Below are positions 9,116-17,061 of a DNA stretch of 64,000 nucleotides, in pieces; within the stretch, counting starts at the first letter, position 1, and each line of letters starts with the position of its first letter. Under the pieces are notes generated by a model that was given only the letters and a program-made list of their open reading frames with translations, made no database searches and was not told the origin of the DNA. The stretch is from an uncultured Aquimarina sp. (GTDB taxonomy: Bacteria > Bacteroidota > Bacteroidia > Flavobacteriales > Flavobacteriaceae). A program made the translations under genes and the position numbers. The stretch covers positions 186,001 through 250,000 of the forward strand of contig NZ_CANLOZ010000007.1 of NCBI RefSeq assembly GCF_947492965.1, read 5' to 3'.

Positions 9116-9794
9116 TAGTTGTGTGATTTAATGAATTAAATACTAAGTCGATAAAATAGGTTGTAGGGGTGATTTGGTCATCACAATCTGTTAATGACGA
9201 AAAATGATCTCTTAAAAAATGCTGATGTAAAGCACCTTCAGCTACAGTACTCGCTAAACTTGTAGGGTAACGATAGGTATTATCCACCTCTATGATCATA
9301 TCTTTAATACGATTAATTAGTCTTTTATAAATAGAGAAATATCCTTCTTTATTTTCATTATCGACTTCTTTCGTTAGATACGATTTTGAATATTCGTTAA
9401 TAACAATTTTATTAAGCAGTACTTCATTGATATGCGAAAATGCAGAATCCTCTTTAGTAGCTCTTGTAATAATTTCAATTGCTTTGGTTAGTTTTTCTTT
9501 GGCGTCTGAAATACTATTCGTAGTAAAGACCAACTGATATTCTAACCAACCCCAATACCACGAAGTAAGATACAATAAGAGTTTATGCTTGTTCTCGAAA
9601 TATCTATAGATAGAGCTTTCATTAGAGCCAATCTTTGCTCCTAGTTTTTTGAAGGTAAAACTATCAAACCCTATATCATTTATTAAAAGAATACTGAACT
9701 CCACAATCTTCTTACCTAAATCAGAAGATTCTGGATCTTTTAAATATATATTATTGTTGATATTTACTTTTAAGTCTTGAAGTATGTATTTCAT
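9108..9794 (-). CDS. TetR/AcrR family transcriptional regulator of the exporter operon
   Basis: A 228-aa regulator. The N-terminal TetR helix-turn-helix is 'KKIVEFSILLINDIGFDSFTFKKLGAKIGSNESSIYRYFENKHKLLLYL'. The C-terminal ligand-binding half has no recognisable effector type. ATG at 9794 (MKYILQDL) was chosen because the longer frame to 9836 adds a hydrophobic stretch unlike any TetR N-terminus and would cover the probable promoter. Its 3' end overlaps the ABC start by 8 bases, so it is the first gene of the operon it probably controls. Upstream, a TAnnTTTG-type element (minus strand TAATTTTG, plus 9813-9820) directly abuts a perfect palindrome at 9821-9833, which fits autorepression. Confidence 0.88.
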   Translation of the reverse strand: MKYILQDLKVNINNNIYLKDPESSDLGKKIVEFSILLINDIGFDSFTFKKLGAKIGSNESSIYRYFENKHKLLLYLTSWYWGWLEYQLVFTTNSISDAKEKLTKAIEIITRATKEDSAFSHINEVLLNKIVINEYSKSYLTKEVDNENKEGYFSIYKRLINRIKDMIIEVDNTYRYPTSLASTVAEGALHQHFLRDHFSSLTDCDDQITPTTYFIDLVFNSLNHTTNG

Positions 9795-9820
9795 AAGTAA
9801 AACTATTTGACACAAAATTA

Positions 9821-9833
9821 ATAGTATTACTAT
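9821..9833. promoter_or_regulatory. ATAGTATTACTAT palindrome, candidate TetR operator
   Basis: A 13-bp perfect palindrome (arms ATAGTA/TACTAT around one T) sits immediately upstream of a -7-like element for the TetR gene. A second pair, AACTAT (9850-9855) and ATAGTT (9865-9870), lies further into the divergent intergenic region. The operator role is inferred from position. Confidence 0.4.
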
Positions 9834-9946
9834 CATATTATAATATATTAACTATTATTTAACCATAGTTTATGTTTTAGTGTTAACCTAAATACCTGTA
9901 AATTTATACTATACATTTCTCAATTATTAACTCAATACGTATAAAC

Positions 9947-10300
9947 ATGAAAAAATTAATTTTCCTTGCATGTCTTTCTATAGGCATACTGCAAGCTCAA
10001 GACTCGAACAAACTAAATTCCGAAACCGTGACGGTGGGAGACGTTATTACCATTGGGGCACCTTCTGGAAACACTTATCAACACATTTTATTTCCAAAAA
10101 CTAACTTTATCATAAAAAGAGGAGGAAACCCAAATTACAAGAAAATCAAAGGATTACAGGTAACCGTAACCGAAAGAGCAGAAAAAAAATCGAAGACCGT
10201 TATTACTGTAAAAAGAAAAGACGGAAAGAAATTTTTTAATAGTTTAAATACAGTAAATATAGATCTTGAAGAGGCTATAAAAACGAAAGAAATTTATTAA
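9947..10300 (+). CDS. Small secreted protein, function unknown
   Basis: 117 aa with a clear Sec signal peptide (MKKLIFLACLSIGILQAQ, cleavage near residue 18). The mature part is about 99 aa, probably beta-rich: 'SETVTVGDVITIGAPSGNTYQHILFPKTNFIIKRGG', then 'KGLQVTVTERAEKKSKTVITVKRKDGKKFFNSLNTVNIDLEEAIKTKEIY'. It has no cysteines in the mature part and is strongly basic in the second half. I do not recognise a named family. It is transcribed divergently from the exporter's TetR gene, and the shared 152-base region is rich in ACTAT/ATAGT elements, so common control is possible. It ends 34 bases before the convergent HTH gene. Confidence 0.75.
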   Translation: MKKLIFLACLSIGILQAQDSNKLNSETVTVGDVITIGAPSGNTYQHILFPKTNFIIKRGGNPNYKKIKGLQVTVTERAEKKSKTVITVKRKDGKKFFNSLNTVNIDLEEAIKTKEIY

Positions 10301-10334
10301 AAATGAGTGCTAAAAATCCTTTACAATTCTCACT

Positions 10335-10694
10335 CTAACGATCAAAATTGTTAGTAATCTCAGCAAGTTTTTCTCTAATATCTTTATCATCAAGATATTG
10401 GAGTAAAACTTGTTTAAACAAATCACTTTTACCATATAAAGCCGCAGATTCTTGCATCATCTGCCCTTCTTTTAGCATATCTCCTTCTCCAGTAATCAGC
10501 CAAACTGGATTAATTTCTGTATACAATTGTATAATTTTTTCTATAAAATCACCACCAATATTACTATCCGCGGATTGTAATCTGTGTAAATAACCCGCGC
10601 TTGCCCCTATAGAAAGGCTAAAACTTCTTAAACTAATGCCTAAATGTGCTGCAAATAGGATAACTCTATCTAAAATTTTATCTTTTTTATCCAA
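10335..10694 (-). CDS. XRE-type helix-turn-helix regulator with TTG start
   Basis: 119 aa. The N-terminal lambda-repressor-like HTH is 'RVILFAAHLGISLRSFSLSIGASAGYLHRLQSADSNIGGDFIEKIIQLYTEINPVWLITGEGDML'. The 'INPVWLITGEGDML' ending is characteristic of a common Bacteroidota XRE group often called phage-repressor-like. The remaining 40 residues are helical, with no peptidase domain. No ATG or GTG is available between the upstream in-frame stop and the HTH, so TTG at 10694 is the likely start. It diverges from another small HTH-like gene at 10806; a 28-bp dyad lies between them at 10717-10744. Confidence 0.8.
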   Translation of the reverse strand: MDKKDKILDRVILFAAHLGISLRSFSLSIGASAGYLHRLQSADSNIGGDFIEKIIQLYTEINPVWLITGEGDMLKEGQMMQESAALYGKSDLFKQVLLQYLDDKDIREKLAEITNNFDR

Positions 10695-10716
10695 AATATT
10701 GACTATTATTTGTGTA

Positions 10717-10744
10717 TATCCAATATTTTATATAATATTGTATA
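10717..10744. promoter_or_regulatory. Dyad between divergent HTH genes
   Basis: TATCCAATATT (10717-10727) and AATATTGTATA (10734-10744) are inverted copies with one mismatch and a 6-base spacer. It lies 23 bases upstream of the 10694 start, between the two divergent genes, so it is a candidate operator for one of them. A+T richness lowers the weight. Confidence 0.4.
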
Positions 10745-10805
10745 CCAAAACGATAACATTATATTCACAAAGATACTTATACCAAAAACATTAGCCAACT
10801 TATTT

Positions 10806-11072
10806 ATGATCACACAAGAGGAGCGTGCTGCAATTCTAAAGGTTATTGGAAGTAAGCACGTAAAAAAAATACAAGCATATTTAAATCAAAACAAAATCTA
10901 TAACCCTAATAAAAAAGAATATTCAAAAACTAGTATATCCTATATTCTCTCTGGCGAACGAGAAAATGAAGTTGTTGAGAATGCCATTTTTGCATTTGCA
11001 CATCAAAAAATGATCGAAAAAGAAAAACAACAAGAACTAAGAGATTTAATCGTATCCAAACAAAAAATGTAG
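10806..11072 (+). CDS. Small HTH-like DNA-binding protein
   Basis: 88 aa from ATG at 10806; the longer frame upstream runs through promoter sequence and was rejected. The protein has the pattern 'ITQEERAAILKVIGSKHVKKIQAYLNQNKIYNPNKKEYSKTSISYILSGERENEVVENAIFAFAHQKMIEKEKQQEL'. This looks like a small XRE-like fold: helix, turn, recognition helix 'KTSISYILSGERENEVVENAIFAFA', then a charged C-terminal helix. Similar small proteins occur in Bacteroidota near phage or plasmid regulators. It is divergent from the XRE gene at 10335-10694, but no other phage gene is present nearby. Function is not otherwise assignable. Confidence 0.65.
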   Translation: MITQEERAAILKVIGSKHVKKIQAYLNQNKIYNPNKKEYSKTSISYILSGERENEVVENAIFAFAHQKMIEKEKQQELRDLIVSKQKM

Positions 11073-11138
11073 CCCAAAACCATCATTCTTGTCCATATAC
11101 CTTGTAATTTTGTTCTTTTTAAGTAAATCAGGGTATTT

Positions 11139-11519
11139 TTGGACAAGAGTTTTATTAATGATATAACAAGTCGCGAGGATATTGAATATATCCTTTGGGA
11201 GTTTTATCGGCGAGCTATTAAAAACCACAAAATTGGTGTTTTCTTCACAGAAATTGCTCAAATCAATCTAGAAGATCACATACCCCATATCACTGATTTC
11301 TGGGAACAACAGTTATTCTATACTGGAAGTTATAAAAAAAACGTCTTACAAATTCATCAAAACTTAAACTCAAAAAAGACAATGCAAAAAATTGATTTTG
11401 ATACGTGGATGGATTTATTTACAAGTGTTATAGATCAAAGCTTTAAAGGCGAAAAAGCCAATCTTATGAAAACAAGAGCGCTATCAATTGCTACAGTGAT
11501 TCAATTAAAAATCAATTGA
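11139..11519 (+). CDS. Group III truncated haemoglobin
   Basis: 126 aa matching the trHbIII pattern: 'SREDIEYILWEFYRRAIKNHKIGVFFTEIAQINLEDHIPHITDFWEQQLFYTGSYKKNVLQIHQNLNSKKTMQKIDFDTWMDLFTSVIDQSFKGEKANLMKTRALSIATVIQ'. The family features are present: the 'FY..', 'FF', 'HIP.I.DFWE..LF..G.Y..N....H' block with the probable proximal histidine in LQIHQNL, and the late Trp/Phe-Gly-E block. The usual 'HF..W' is 'DFDTW' here. Such proteins bind haem and O2/NO, possibly in NO detoxification. The start is TTG at 11139, the first usable codon after an in-frame stop at 11124, preceded by CAGGG. It begins 66 bases after the small HTH gene. Confidence 0.82.
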   Translation: MDKSFINDITSREDIEYILWEFYRRAIKNHKIGVFFTEIAQINLEDHIPHITDFWEQQLFYTGSYKKNVLQIHQNLNSKKTMQKIDFDTWMDLFTSVIDQSFKGEKANLMKTRALSIATVIQLKIN

Positions 11520-11606
11520 TTCGTAACAAATTTGCCACAAACAACATCTGGATCTTGCTAAATGTCTATTTTTACATCCAATAGTAAGATTATAATCAGA
11601 AAGTAG

Positions 11607-12128
11607 ATGTACGAAGGAACTTTTCCTCACAAGAGATACAAAGAAACACTAGAATTCTTAAGAGCGCATGTAACTGCTCCTGCTACGATACTGGATCTGG
11701 GAGTTCCCAATCCGTTTGTAGAATTCATGGAAAAAGAGGGTTATACAGTAAGCAATACATCTGGAGAAGATCTTGATCTAGAAACAAAAGCAGTAATGAC
11801 CAGTGAAGCCGAAGTGGTTACTGCTTTCGAAATTTTCGAACACCTCATCGCTCCTTTCAATGTTTTAAGAGATATTAAAGCCAACAAATTAGTTGCTTCC
11901 ATACCATTAAAACTCTGGTTTTCTCCAGCCTATAGAAGTAAAACAGATCCTTGGGATCGACATTATCATGAGTTTGAAGATTGGCAATTCGATTGGTTAC
12001 TAGAAAAAGCTGGTTGGGAGATAAAAGCCAAAAAGAAATGGACACATCCTATTAAAAAAATTGGTTTTAGACCTTTACTAAGGTATTTTACACCACGATA
12101 TTATATTGTATACGCAGAACGGAAATAG
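11607..12128 (+). CDS. Class I SAM-dependent methyltransferase
   Basis: A 173-aa short methyltransferase. Motif I is 'ATILDLGVPNPFVEFMEKEGYTVSNTSGEDLDLE', with the usual GxGxG reduced to LGVPNP. The acidic end of strand 2 is 'SGEDLDLE', and 'EVVTAFEIFEHLIAPFNVLRDIKANKLVASIPLKLWF' corresponds to the Methyltransf_11/23 core with the 'FEHL' post-motif. 'DPWDRHYHEFEDWQFDWLLEKAGWEI' follows as in relatives that act next to glycosyltransferases. The substrate is unknown. It is 21 bases upstream of a GT2 gene, so both may modify the same surface glycan or lipid. Confidence 0.8.
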   Translation: MYEGTFPHKRYKETLEFLRAHVTAPATILDLGVPNPFVEFMEKEGYTVSNTSGEDLDLETKAVMTSEAEVVTAFEIFEHLIAPFNVLRDIKANKLVASIPLKLWFSPAYRSKTDPWDRHYHEFEDWQFDWLLEKAGWEIKAKKKWTHPIKKIGFRPLLRYFTPRYYIVYAERK

Positions 12129-12149
12129 ATTTTATCAATTCGGATACTT

Positions 12150-13007
12150 TTGAACATCTATATTGTCATACCAGCACATAACGAAGAACTTTTGATTGGT
12201 CAAACCTTAACATCATTAGTAAACCAAACAGTTCTTCCAAAAAAGATAGTCGTAGTAGACGACAATTCTACCGATGGCACCTCTGCTAAAGTTCAAAAAT
12301 TTATAGATAAACACCCTTATATTTCTTTAGTAAATACCAACTCCTCTACAGATCATATGCCAGGAAGCAAAGTCGTCAATGCTTTTTATCAGGGTTTTAA
12401 AACTTTAGACAGTAACTACGATATCATTTCTAAATTTGATGCTGATCTTATTTTTCCCAAAAATTATTTGGAAACTCTCATTGCTAATTTTAAAAACAAT
12501 CACAAAACAGGGATGTTCGGAGGTTTTTGTTATATCCAAAAAAACGATGCATGGGTTTTGGAAAACTTAACCAACAAAGATCATATCCGAGGTGCATTAA
12601 AATCATATCGAAAAGCTTGTTTTGATGCTATTGGAGGATTAAAACCCGCAATGGGTTGGGATACTATAGATGAGCTCCTAGCACAGTACCATAATTGGGA
12701 AATAAAGACCGACACATCCTTACACGTAAAGCACTTAAAACCTACAGGTAACACTTATAATCCAAAGGCCAAATACAAACAAGGTGAAGCTTTTTACAGA
12801 ATGCGCTATGGCTTTATCATTACATTAATTGCTTCTATAAAATTGGCTTTATTAAAAAAGAAACCAAAACTAATTATTGATTATATCAGAGGTTTTTTAA
12901 ATGCAAAAAATGCACAGCAACCATTTCTGGTATCTGCTTCGGAAGGAACATTTATTCGAAAACTAAGATGGAAAAAAATGCTTAGTAAAATTTCAAAATC
13001 TACATAA
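12150..13007 (+). CDS. Glycosyltransferase family 2
   Basis: 285 aa with a GT-A fold. The N-terminal 'IYIVIPAHNEELLIGQTLTSLVNQT' and 'IVVVDDNSTDGT' (Asp37-Asp38) bind the nucleotide, and 'SKFDADLIFP' (residues 95-102) supplies the DxD-type metal site. 'CFDAIGGLKPAMGWDTIDELLA' corresponds to the acceptor/catalytic region. A C-terminal segment is amphipathic, without a clear transmembrane helix. The start is TTG at 12150, just after 'CGGATAC'. It probably forms a two-gene operon with the methyltransferase and transfers an activated sugar to an unknown acceptor at the inner face of the membrane. The 236 bases downstream, to the PL6 gene, hold no ORF and no strong hairpin. Confidence 0.88.
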   Translation: MNIYIVIPAHNEELLIGQTLTSLVNQTVLPKKIVVVDDNSTDGTSAKVQKFIDKHPYISLVNTNSSTDHMPGSKVVNAFYQGFKTLDSNYDIISKFDADLIFPKNYLETLIANFKNNHKTGMFGGFCYIQKNDAWVLENLTNKDHIRGALKSYRKACFDAIGGLKPAMGWDTIDELLAQYHNWEIKTDTSLHVKHLKPTGNTYNPKAKYKQGEAFYRMRYGFIITLIASIKLALLKKKPKLIIDYIRGFLNAKNAQQPFLVSASEGTFIRKLRWKKMLSKISKST

Positions 13008-13243
13008 CTCCCCACTAGCCGATAGATCTTATTTTACTATTACTTAAACCATATGAAAGGTCTTAAGATGTAGTTCTGTTTTTTCATTTTTTTAAGTTAA
13101 AATATCATCTAACTTGGTAGTTATAAAAATTAAAACTAAATTGCCTTCACACACACAATTTTAGGTATCCACTTCTACCGAAGCATTGAACAATTATAGT
13201 GTTTAGTGGGAAATGTTTAGTACGAATATTTCAAAAAAAACAA

Positions 13244-15547
13244 ATGAAAAAAAGTGGATTCTACGGTTATTTAATGGCAATGCTTCTGGTTATCAATTCT
13301 TGTTCTGAAATGAACAAAACCAAAGCTTCTAATGACGACCAAACCGTAACCAATGTTAAAGAATTTAATGCAACCATTGTAAGTGCAAAACCTGGAGATG
13401 AGATCGTTTTAAAGAATGGTATCTGGCAAGACGCCCAATTAGTTATCTCTGCCGAAGGAACAGAAGAAAAACCTATTATCGTTAGCGCAGAAGAAAAAGG
13501 CAAGGTAATTTTTTCTGGTAATACTTCTATAAAAATAAGTGGACAACATTTAATTTTAAAAGGATTTGTTTTTACAGATGGTTTTACCAAAGAAGATGCT
13601 CTAATAAGTTTCAAAACAGATGATGGTAAATTGGCTAATCATTGCAGATTAACAGAAATTGCAATCGATCATTTTAATCCAGAAAATAGATTTGACAAAT
13701 CTGAATGGATACATCTACATGGTCAGCATAATAGAGTGGATCATAGTTATTTTGGAGGAAAACTAAACGCAGGAGTTACCTTAGTTGTTCGATTAAACAA
13801 TAAAAATAGTCTTGAGAATCACCACCAGATTGATCATAACTATTTTGGCTATAGACCTAATCTTGGGTCAAACGGAGGAGAAACGCTAAGAGTAGGTGTC
13901 TCTACATATTCCTTGAGTGCATCCAGAACGATCATAGAAAATAACTATTTCGAACAGTGTGATGGTGAAGTAGAAATTGTTTCTCTAAAATCTAGTGATA
14001 ATATTGTTAGAAATAATGTGTTTTATGAGTCTGCGGGCGTATTAGCGCTTAGACACGGAAATAGAAATCTAATTGAAAATAATTTCTTTATCGGAAATAA
14101 TAAACCGGGAACAGGTGGTGTTCGTGTTATCAATGCAGGACACACGATAAAAAATAATCATTTTCAAGAACTAAAGGGAAAACGTTTCTTTGGAGCTTTA
14201 CCCATTATGAATGGAGTTCCTAACTCTTTAATAAATAGATACCATAAAGCAGAAAACACAGATATTGTAGGGAATAAATTTCTAAAGTGTGATCATATTC
14301 AGTTTGGAGTTGGAGCCGATAATGAGAGAACGGATCCTCCAATAGATATAAGATTTACAAATAACATCTTTTACCATCCCAATAGAAAACAGGTATTCGA
14401 GGCAATTTCTGAATATGGTACATTTACCTTTTCTGAAAATCAAGTAGTTTCTTCGGATAAAACATTTAACCATAAAGGTTTTCAAACAACGAATCTAGAG
14501 TTTACTAAAGATCCAGACGATGGCTTATTAAAAAGCACATCTTACCAACCTAAACTTCCTTTTACCAAAAAAGAAGTAGGTCCTACTTGGTATACTCCTC
14601 AAAAAAAATACTATCAGATAGTCAATAAAAATTCCAACGCTGTACAAATATCAGGAAATGAAAATGATGTTTTGTTCCAAGCCATTAAAAGTGCTTCTTC
14701 TGGGGATACGATCCGTTTAAAACCAGGAACATATACATTTTCTAAACCGTTGATATTGGATAAGTCCATTGTTCTTATCAATTCTGACAGTAAAACACCG
14801 ACAGTATTTACCTACGACAAAAATGAATTTCAAAAACCATTGATTATTATTGATAACGGCGGAAGTCTTTCTGTAGATGGTGTTATTTTCGATGGGGCTT
14901 CTGAAAATGGTATTGCGCAATCTGCAATTACAACTTCTTCAAAACCAATGATTGCTCATTATAAACTAAAGGTAAACAACTGCGAATTCAAGAATTTCGA
15001 TGCAAGTAGAAAAACAGCATTTAGAGCTCATAAAAATACGTATGCAGATACTATTGTTTTTAAGAATTCCATTTTTCATAATATTTCTGGTAATGCAATT
15101 AGTTTGGATGGTGAAAATGAAAATAGAGGTCGCTATAATGCGGAATATATCAAAATAGATAATTGTCATTTTAGTAAAGTAATGGGTAATGCAATATCCT
15201 TATTACGAATGGGTAATGATGAGAGTACAACTGGTCCTTTTTTAGAATTAAAAAACTCAACTTTTGTAAATGTTAACAACAAGGATCTAGGAAGTGTGGT
15301 ACTGTTATGGGGCGTTCAAAAACTAAATATGGATAATTTGGTTTTTGTCAATTCAGGAAAAGGAGGGCGAGCAATAAAATATGAAGATCCAGGATGGGCT
15401 ATTAGCACAATAGACCATATTAGCTTAATTAATTCTGGACGTATAGAATCTTTTGGAGATCGAACAGGACCTAACATCCAAAGAATAAACACCAACGACC
15501 CATTAACTTTTACACCAAAATATAAAGGATATACAACATTGGATTAA
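13244..15547 (+). CDS. Two-domain PL6 alginate lyase, lipoprotein
   Basis: 767 aa from ATG at 13244, chosen because it opens a lipoprotein signal peptide (MKKSGFYGYLMAMLLVINSC, lipobox VINSC); the longer frame from 13199 adds no signal. Residues 35-450 are a chondroitinase-B/PL6 beta-helix. Lys249 (VSLKSSDN) and Arg270 (LALRHGNRN) are 21 residues apart, as in PL6 catalytic sites, and 'GGETLRVGVS' and 'GTGGVRVINAGH' are also family-typical. Residues 470-767 form a second beta-helix ('DVLFQAIKSASSGDTIRLKPGTYTFSKPLILDKSIVL...'), giving the two-domain arrangement of AlyGC-like enzymes. It should sit in the outer membrane or periplasm and cut alginate exo- or endolytically. The 18-bp stem at 15612 may terminate it. 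Confidence 0.9.
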   Translation: MKKSGFYGYLMAMLLVINSCSEMNKTKASNDDQTVTNVKEFNATIVSAKPGDEIVLKNGIWQDAQLVISAEGTEEKPIIVSAEEKGKVIFSGNTSIKISGQHLILKGFVFTDGFTKEDALISFKTDDGKLANHCRLTEIAIDHFNPENRFDKSEWIHLHGQHNRVDHSYFGGKLNAGVTLVVRLNNKNSLENHHQIDHNYFGYRPNLGSNGGETLRVGVSTYSLSASRTIIENNYFEQCDGEVEIVSLKSSDNIVRNNVFYESAGVLALRHGNRNLIENNFFIGNNKPGTGGVRVINAGHTIKNNHFQELKGKRFFGALPIMNGVPNSLINRYHKAENTDIVGNKFLKCDHIQFGVGADNERTDPPIDIRFTNNIFYHPNRKQVFEAISEYGTFTFSENQVVSSDKTFNHKGFQTTNLEFTKDPDDGLLKSTSYQPKLPFTKKEVGPTWYTPQKKYYQIVNKNSNAVQISGNENDVLFQAIKSASSGDTIRLKPGTYTFSKPLILDKSIVLINSDSKTPTVFTYDKNEFQKPLIIIDNGGSLSVDGVIFDGASENGIAQSAITTSSKPMIAHYKLKVNNCEFKNFDASRKTAFRAHKNTYADTIVFKNSIFHNISGNAISLDGENENRGRYNAEYIKIDNCHFSKVMGNAISLLRMGNDESTTGPFLELKNSTFVNVNNKDLGSVVLLWGVQKLNMDNLVFVNSGKGGRAIKYEDPGWAISTIDHISLINSGRIESFGDRTGPNIQRINTNDPLTFTPKYKGYTTLD

Positions 15548-15611
15548 GGCTTCATTTTTTTTGAATTCTTTTATTCACTAAAACTTTTACCAAGTGTAAA
15601 ACTTGTTAATC

Positions 15612-15651
15612 AAATCACAAAAGTAGACAAGTCTGTCTACTTTTGTGATTT
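15612..15651 (+). promoter_or_regulatory. 18-bp perfect inverted repeat: TetR operator that may also be a terminator
   Basis: The left arm (15612-15629) and right arm (15634-15651) are perfect complements around a 4-base spacer, and five more T follow. The core GTAGACAAGTCTGTCTAC has TetR-operator character. It lies 17 bases upstream of the TetR ATG and overlaps the region just before a TATATTTG -7-like element (15657-15664). It also lies 64 bases after the PL6 stop, in the right place and shape to end that transcript. Confidence 0.7.
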
Positions 15652-15668
15652 TTTTATATATTTGTACC

Positions 15669-16232
15669 ATGAGACACTCAAAAGTTAGGGATCATATCGT
15701 AACAACTGCTTCTAATTTATTCTATAGTAAAGGATATAATCTTACTGGAATCAATGAGATTATAAAAGAAGCTGGCATTGCCAAAGCTACGTTGTATAAT
15801 CACTTCCCTTCTAAAGAGGATATATGTATCGCATACTTGCAATCCAAAAATGTCACTTTTACAAAAGATATCAATGCATTTGTAAATCAGGCAGCTCCAG
15901 GTAAAGATCGTATCTACGCACTATTTGAATTTTTAAAGTTGTTTTTTGACCAAAAAGACTTTAATGGATGTTGGTGTCTAAATACCTATACGGAAATGCC
16001 AAAAGAAAATGAAACTGTACGAGAAGAGATTCAGCAACAAAAGAATGATTTTATAGACTTCATTAAAGAATTGATTGTAGAAAATCATAGTCAAGAATCT
16101 GATAATGAAAATATGATATTAGCCAGAAAGGTTTATTTACTATATGAAGGAGCCATTTCAGAAAGCAAACTACATCAAAACACTTGGCCTATTGAAGCTT
16201 CGTTATCGCTATGTAAAAAAATTCTAGAATAA
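15669..16232 (+). CDS. TetR/AcrR family regulator
   Basis: 187 aa from ATG at 15669 (MRHSKVRDHIV); the upstream frame from 15645 would start inside the operator. The HTH is 'IVTTASNLFYSKGYNLTGINEIIKEAGIAKATLYNHFPSKEDICIAYLQ', of the AcrR/YcdC-like group. The effector domain contains 'FNGCWCLNTYTEMP', with two cysteines typical of a subgroup responding to quinones or electrophiles, though that link is an inference. Operators at 15612-15651 (own promoter) and 16251-16268 (upstream of the SDR) share a 13-bp core, so it probably represses itself and the SDR-AhpD genes. Confidence 0.9.
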   Translation: MRHSKVRDHIVTTASNLFYSKGYNLTGINEIIKEAGIAKATLYNHFPSKEDICIAYLQSKNVTFTKDINAFVNQAAPGKDRIYALFEFLKLFFDQKDFNGCWCLNTYTEMPKENETVREEIQQQKNDFIDFIKELIVENHSQESDNENMILARKVYLLYEGAISESKLHQNTWPIEASLSLCKKILE

Positions 16233-16250
16233 AAAAATTTGAATACGCAA

Positions 16251-16268
16251 AGACAGACTTGTCTGTCT
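16251..16268. promoter_or_regulatory. Second TetR operator, upstream of the SDR gene
   Basis: AGACAGAC-TT-GTCTGTCT is an 18-bp inverted repeat. Read on the minus strand it contains GACAAGTCTGTCT, the same 13 bases as in the repeat at 15612-15651. It lies 28 bases upstream of the SDR ATG. Confidence 0.7.
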
Positions 16269-16296
16269 AATTATTAATTAAACTAAATATAATACA

Positions 16297-17043
16297 ATGA
16301 CACAATTTAAAGACAAAGTAGCACTAGTAATTGGTGGAACAAGTGGAATCGGAAAAGCAACAGTAAAATCATTAATTAATGGTGGTGCTACAGTACATGT
16401 GGTAGGAAGAAATACTTCTAAGATTGCGGATGGGGAAAATATCATTAAGCATCAGGTAGATATTACTAACAAGAATAACGTAGAACAATTACGAACTGCT
16501 ATTGGTAATTTAGATCGTTTGGATTATTTAGTAAATGCTTCCGGTATTTTTGGACCAAAAGCATTTTTAGATCATACGGTAGAGGATTACGATTCATATC
16601 AAGATTTAAACAGAGGATTCTTTTTTATCACGCAATCCGCTGCTCAAAAAATGAAAGAAAATAATACCGGATCTATCGTAAATGTAGGTTCTATGTGGGC
16701 AAAACAAGCCGTAAAAGCTACACCTTCTTCTGCCTACTCAATGCAAAAAGCAGGATTACATTCTTTAACACAGCATCTGGCCATGGAACTTGCGGATCAT
16801 GGTATCCGAGTAAATGCAGTATCTCCTGCAGTGGTAGAAACTCCAGTTTATAATGGTGTTTTTGGAGGTGCTGACGAAGCTAAAAAAGCACTAGTAGGAT
16901 TTAACAACTTTCATCCGATTGGAAGAAATGGTACTGCACAGGATGTAGCTAATAGCATCACTTTCCTTTTATCAGATCAAGCATCTTGGGTAACAGGGGC
17001 TATTTGGGATACTGATGGAGGTGTAATCGCAGGAAGAAACTAA
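16297..17043 (+). CDS. SDR family NAD(P)-dependent oxidoreductase
   Basis: 248-aa classical short-chain dehydrogenase. It has the Rossmann glycine motif GGTSGIG (13-19), 'NASG' (80-83), and the catalytic Ser132, Tyr147 and Lys151 (YSMQK). The C-terminal '[19 protein letters not shown]' is typical of FabG-like enzymes. The substrate is unknown. Its TetR operator and the AhpD-like gene 18 bases downstream suggest a stress or detoxification role. Because an alginate lyase lies just upstream, a uronate (DEH) reductase is an alternative, but the lyase is separated from it by a probable terminator. Confidence 0.88.
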   Translation: MTQFKDKVALVIGGTSGIGKATVKSLINGGATVHVVGRNTSKIADGENIIKHQVDITNKNNVEQLRTAIGNLDRLDYLVNASGIFGPKAFLDHTVEDYDSYQDLNRGFFFITQSAAQKMKENNTGSIVNVGSMWAKQAVKATPSSAYSMQKAGLHSLTQHLAMELADHGIRVNAVSPAVVETPVYNGVFGGADEAKKALVGFNNFHPIGRNGTAQDVANSITFLLSDQASWVTGAIWDTDGGVIAGRN

Positions 17044-17061
17044 ACCTCTAAAAAGATAGCT

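Noticed and set aside
11046..11261. 71-aa minus-strand frame between the HTH and haemoglobin genes
   Set aside because: It overlaps the recognised truncated haemoglobin on the opposite strand.
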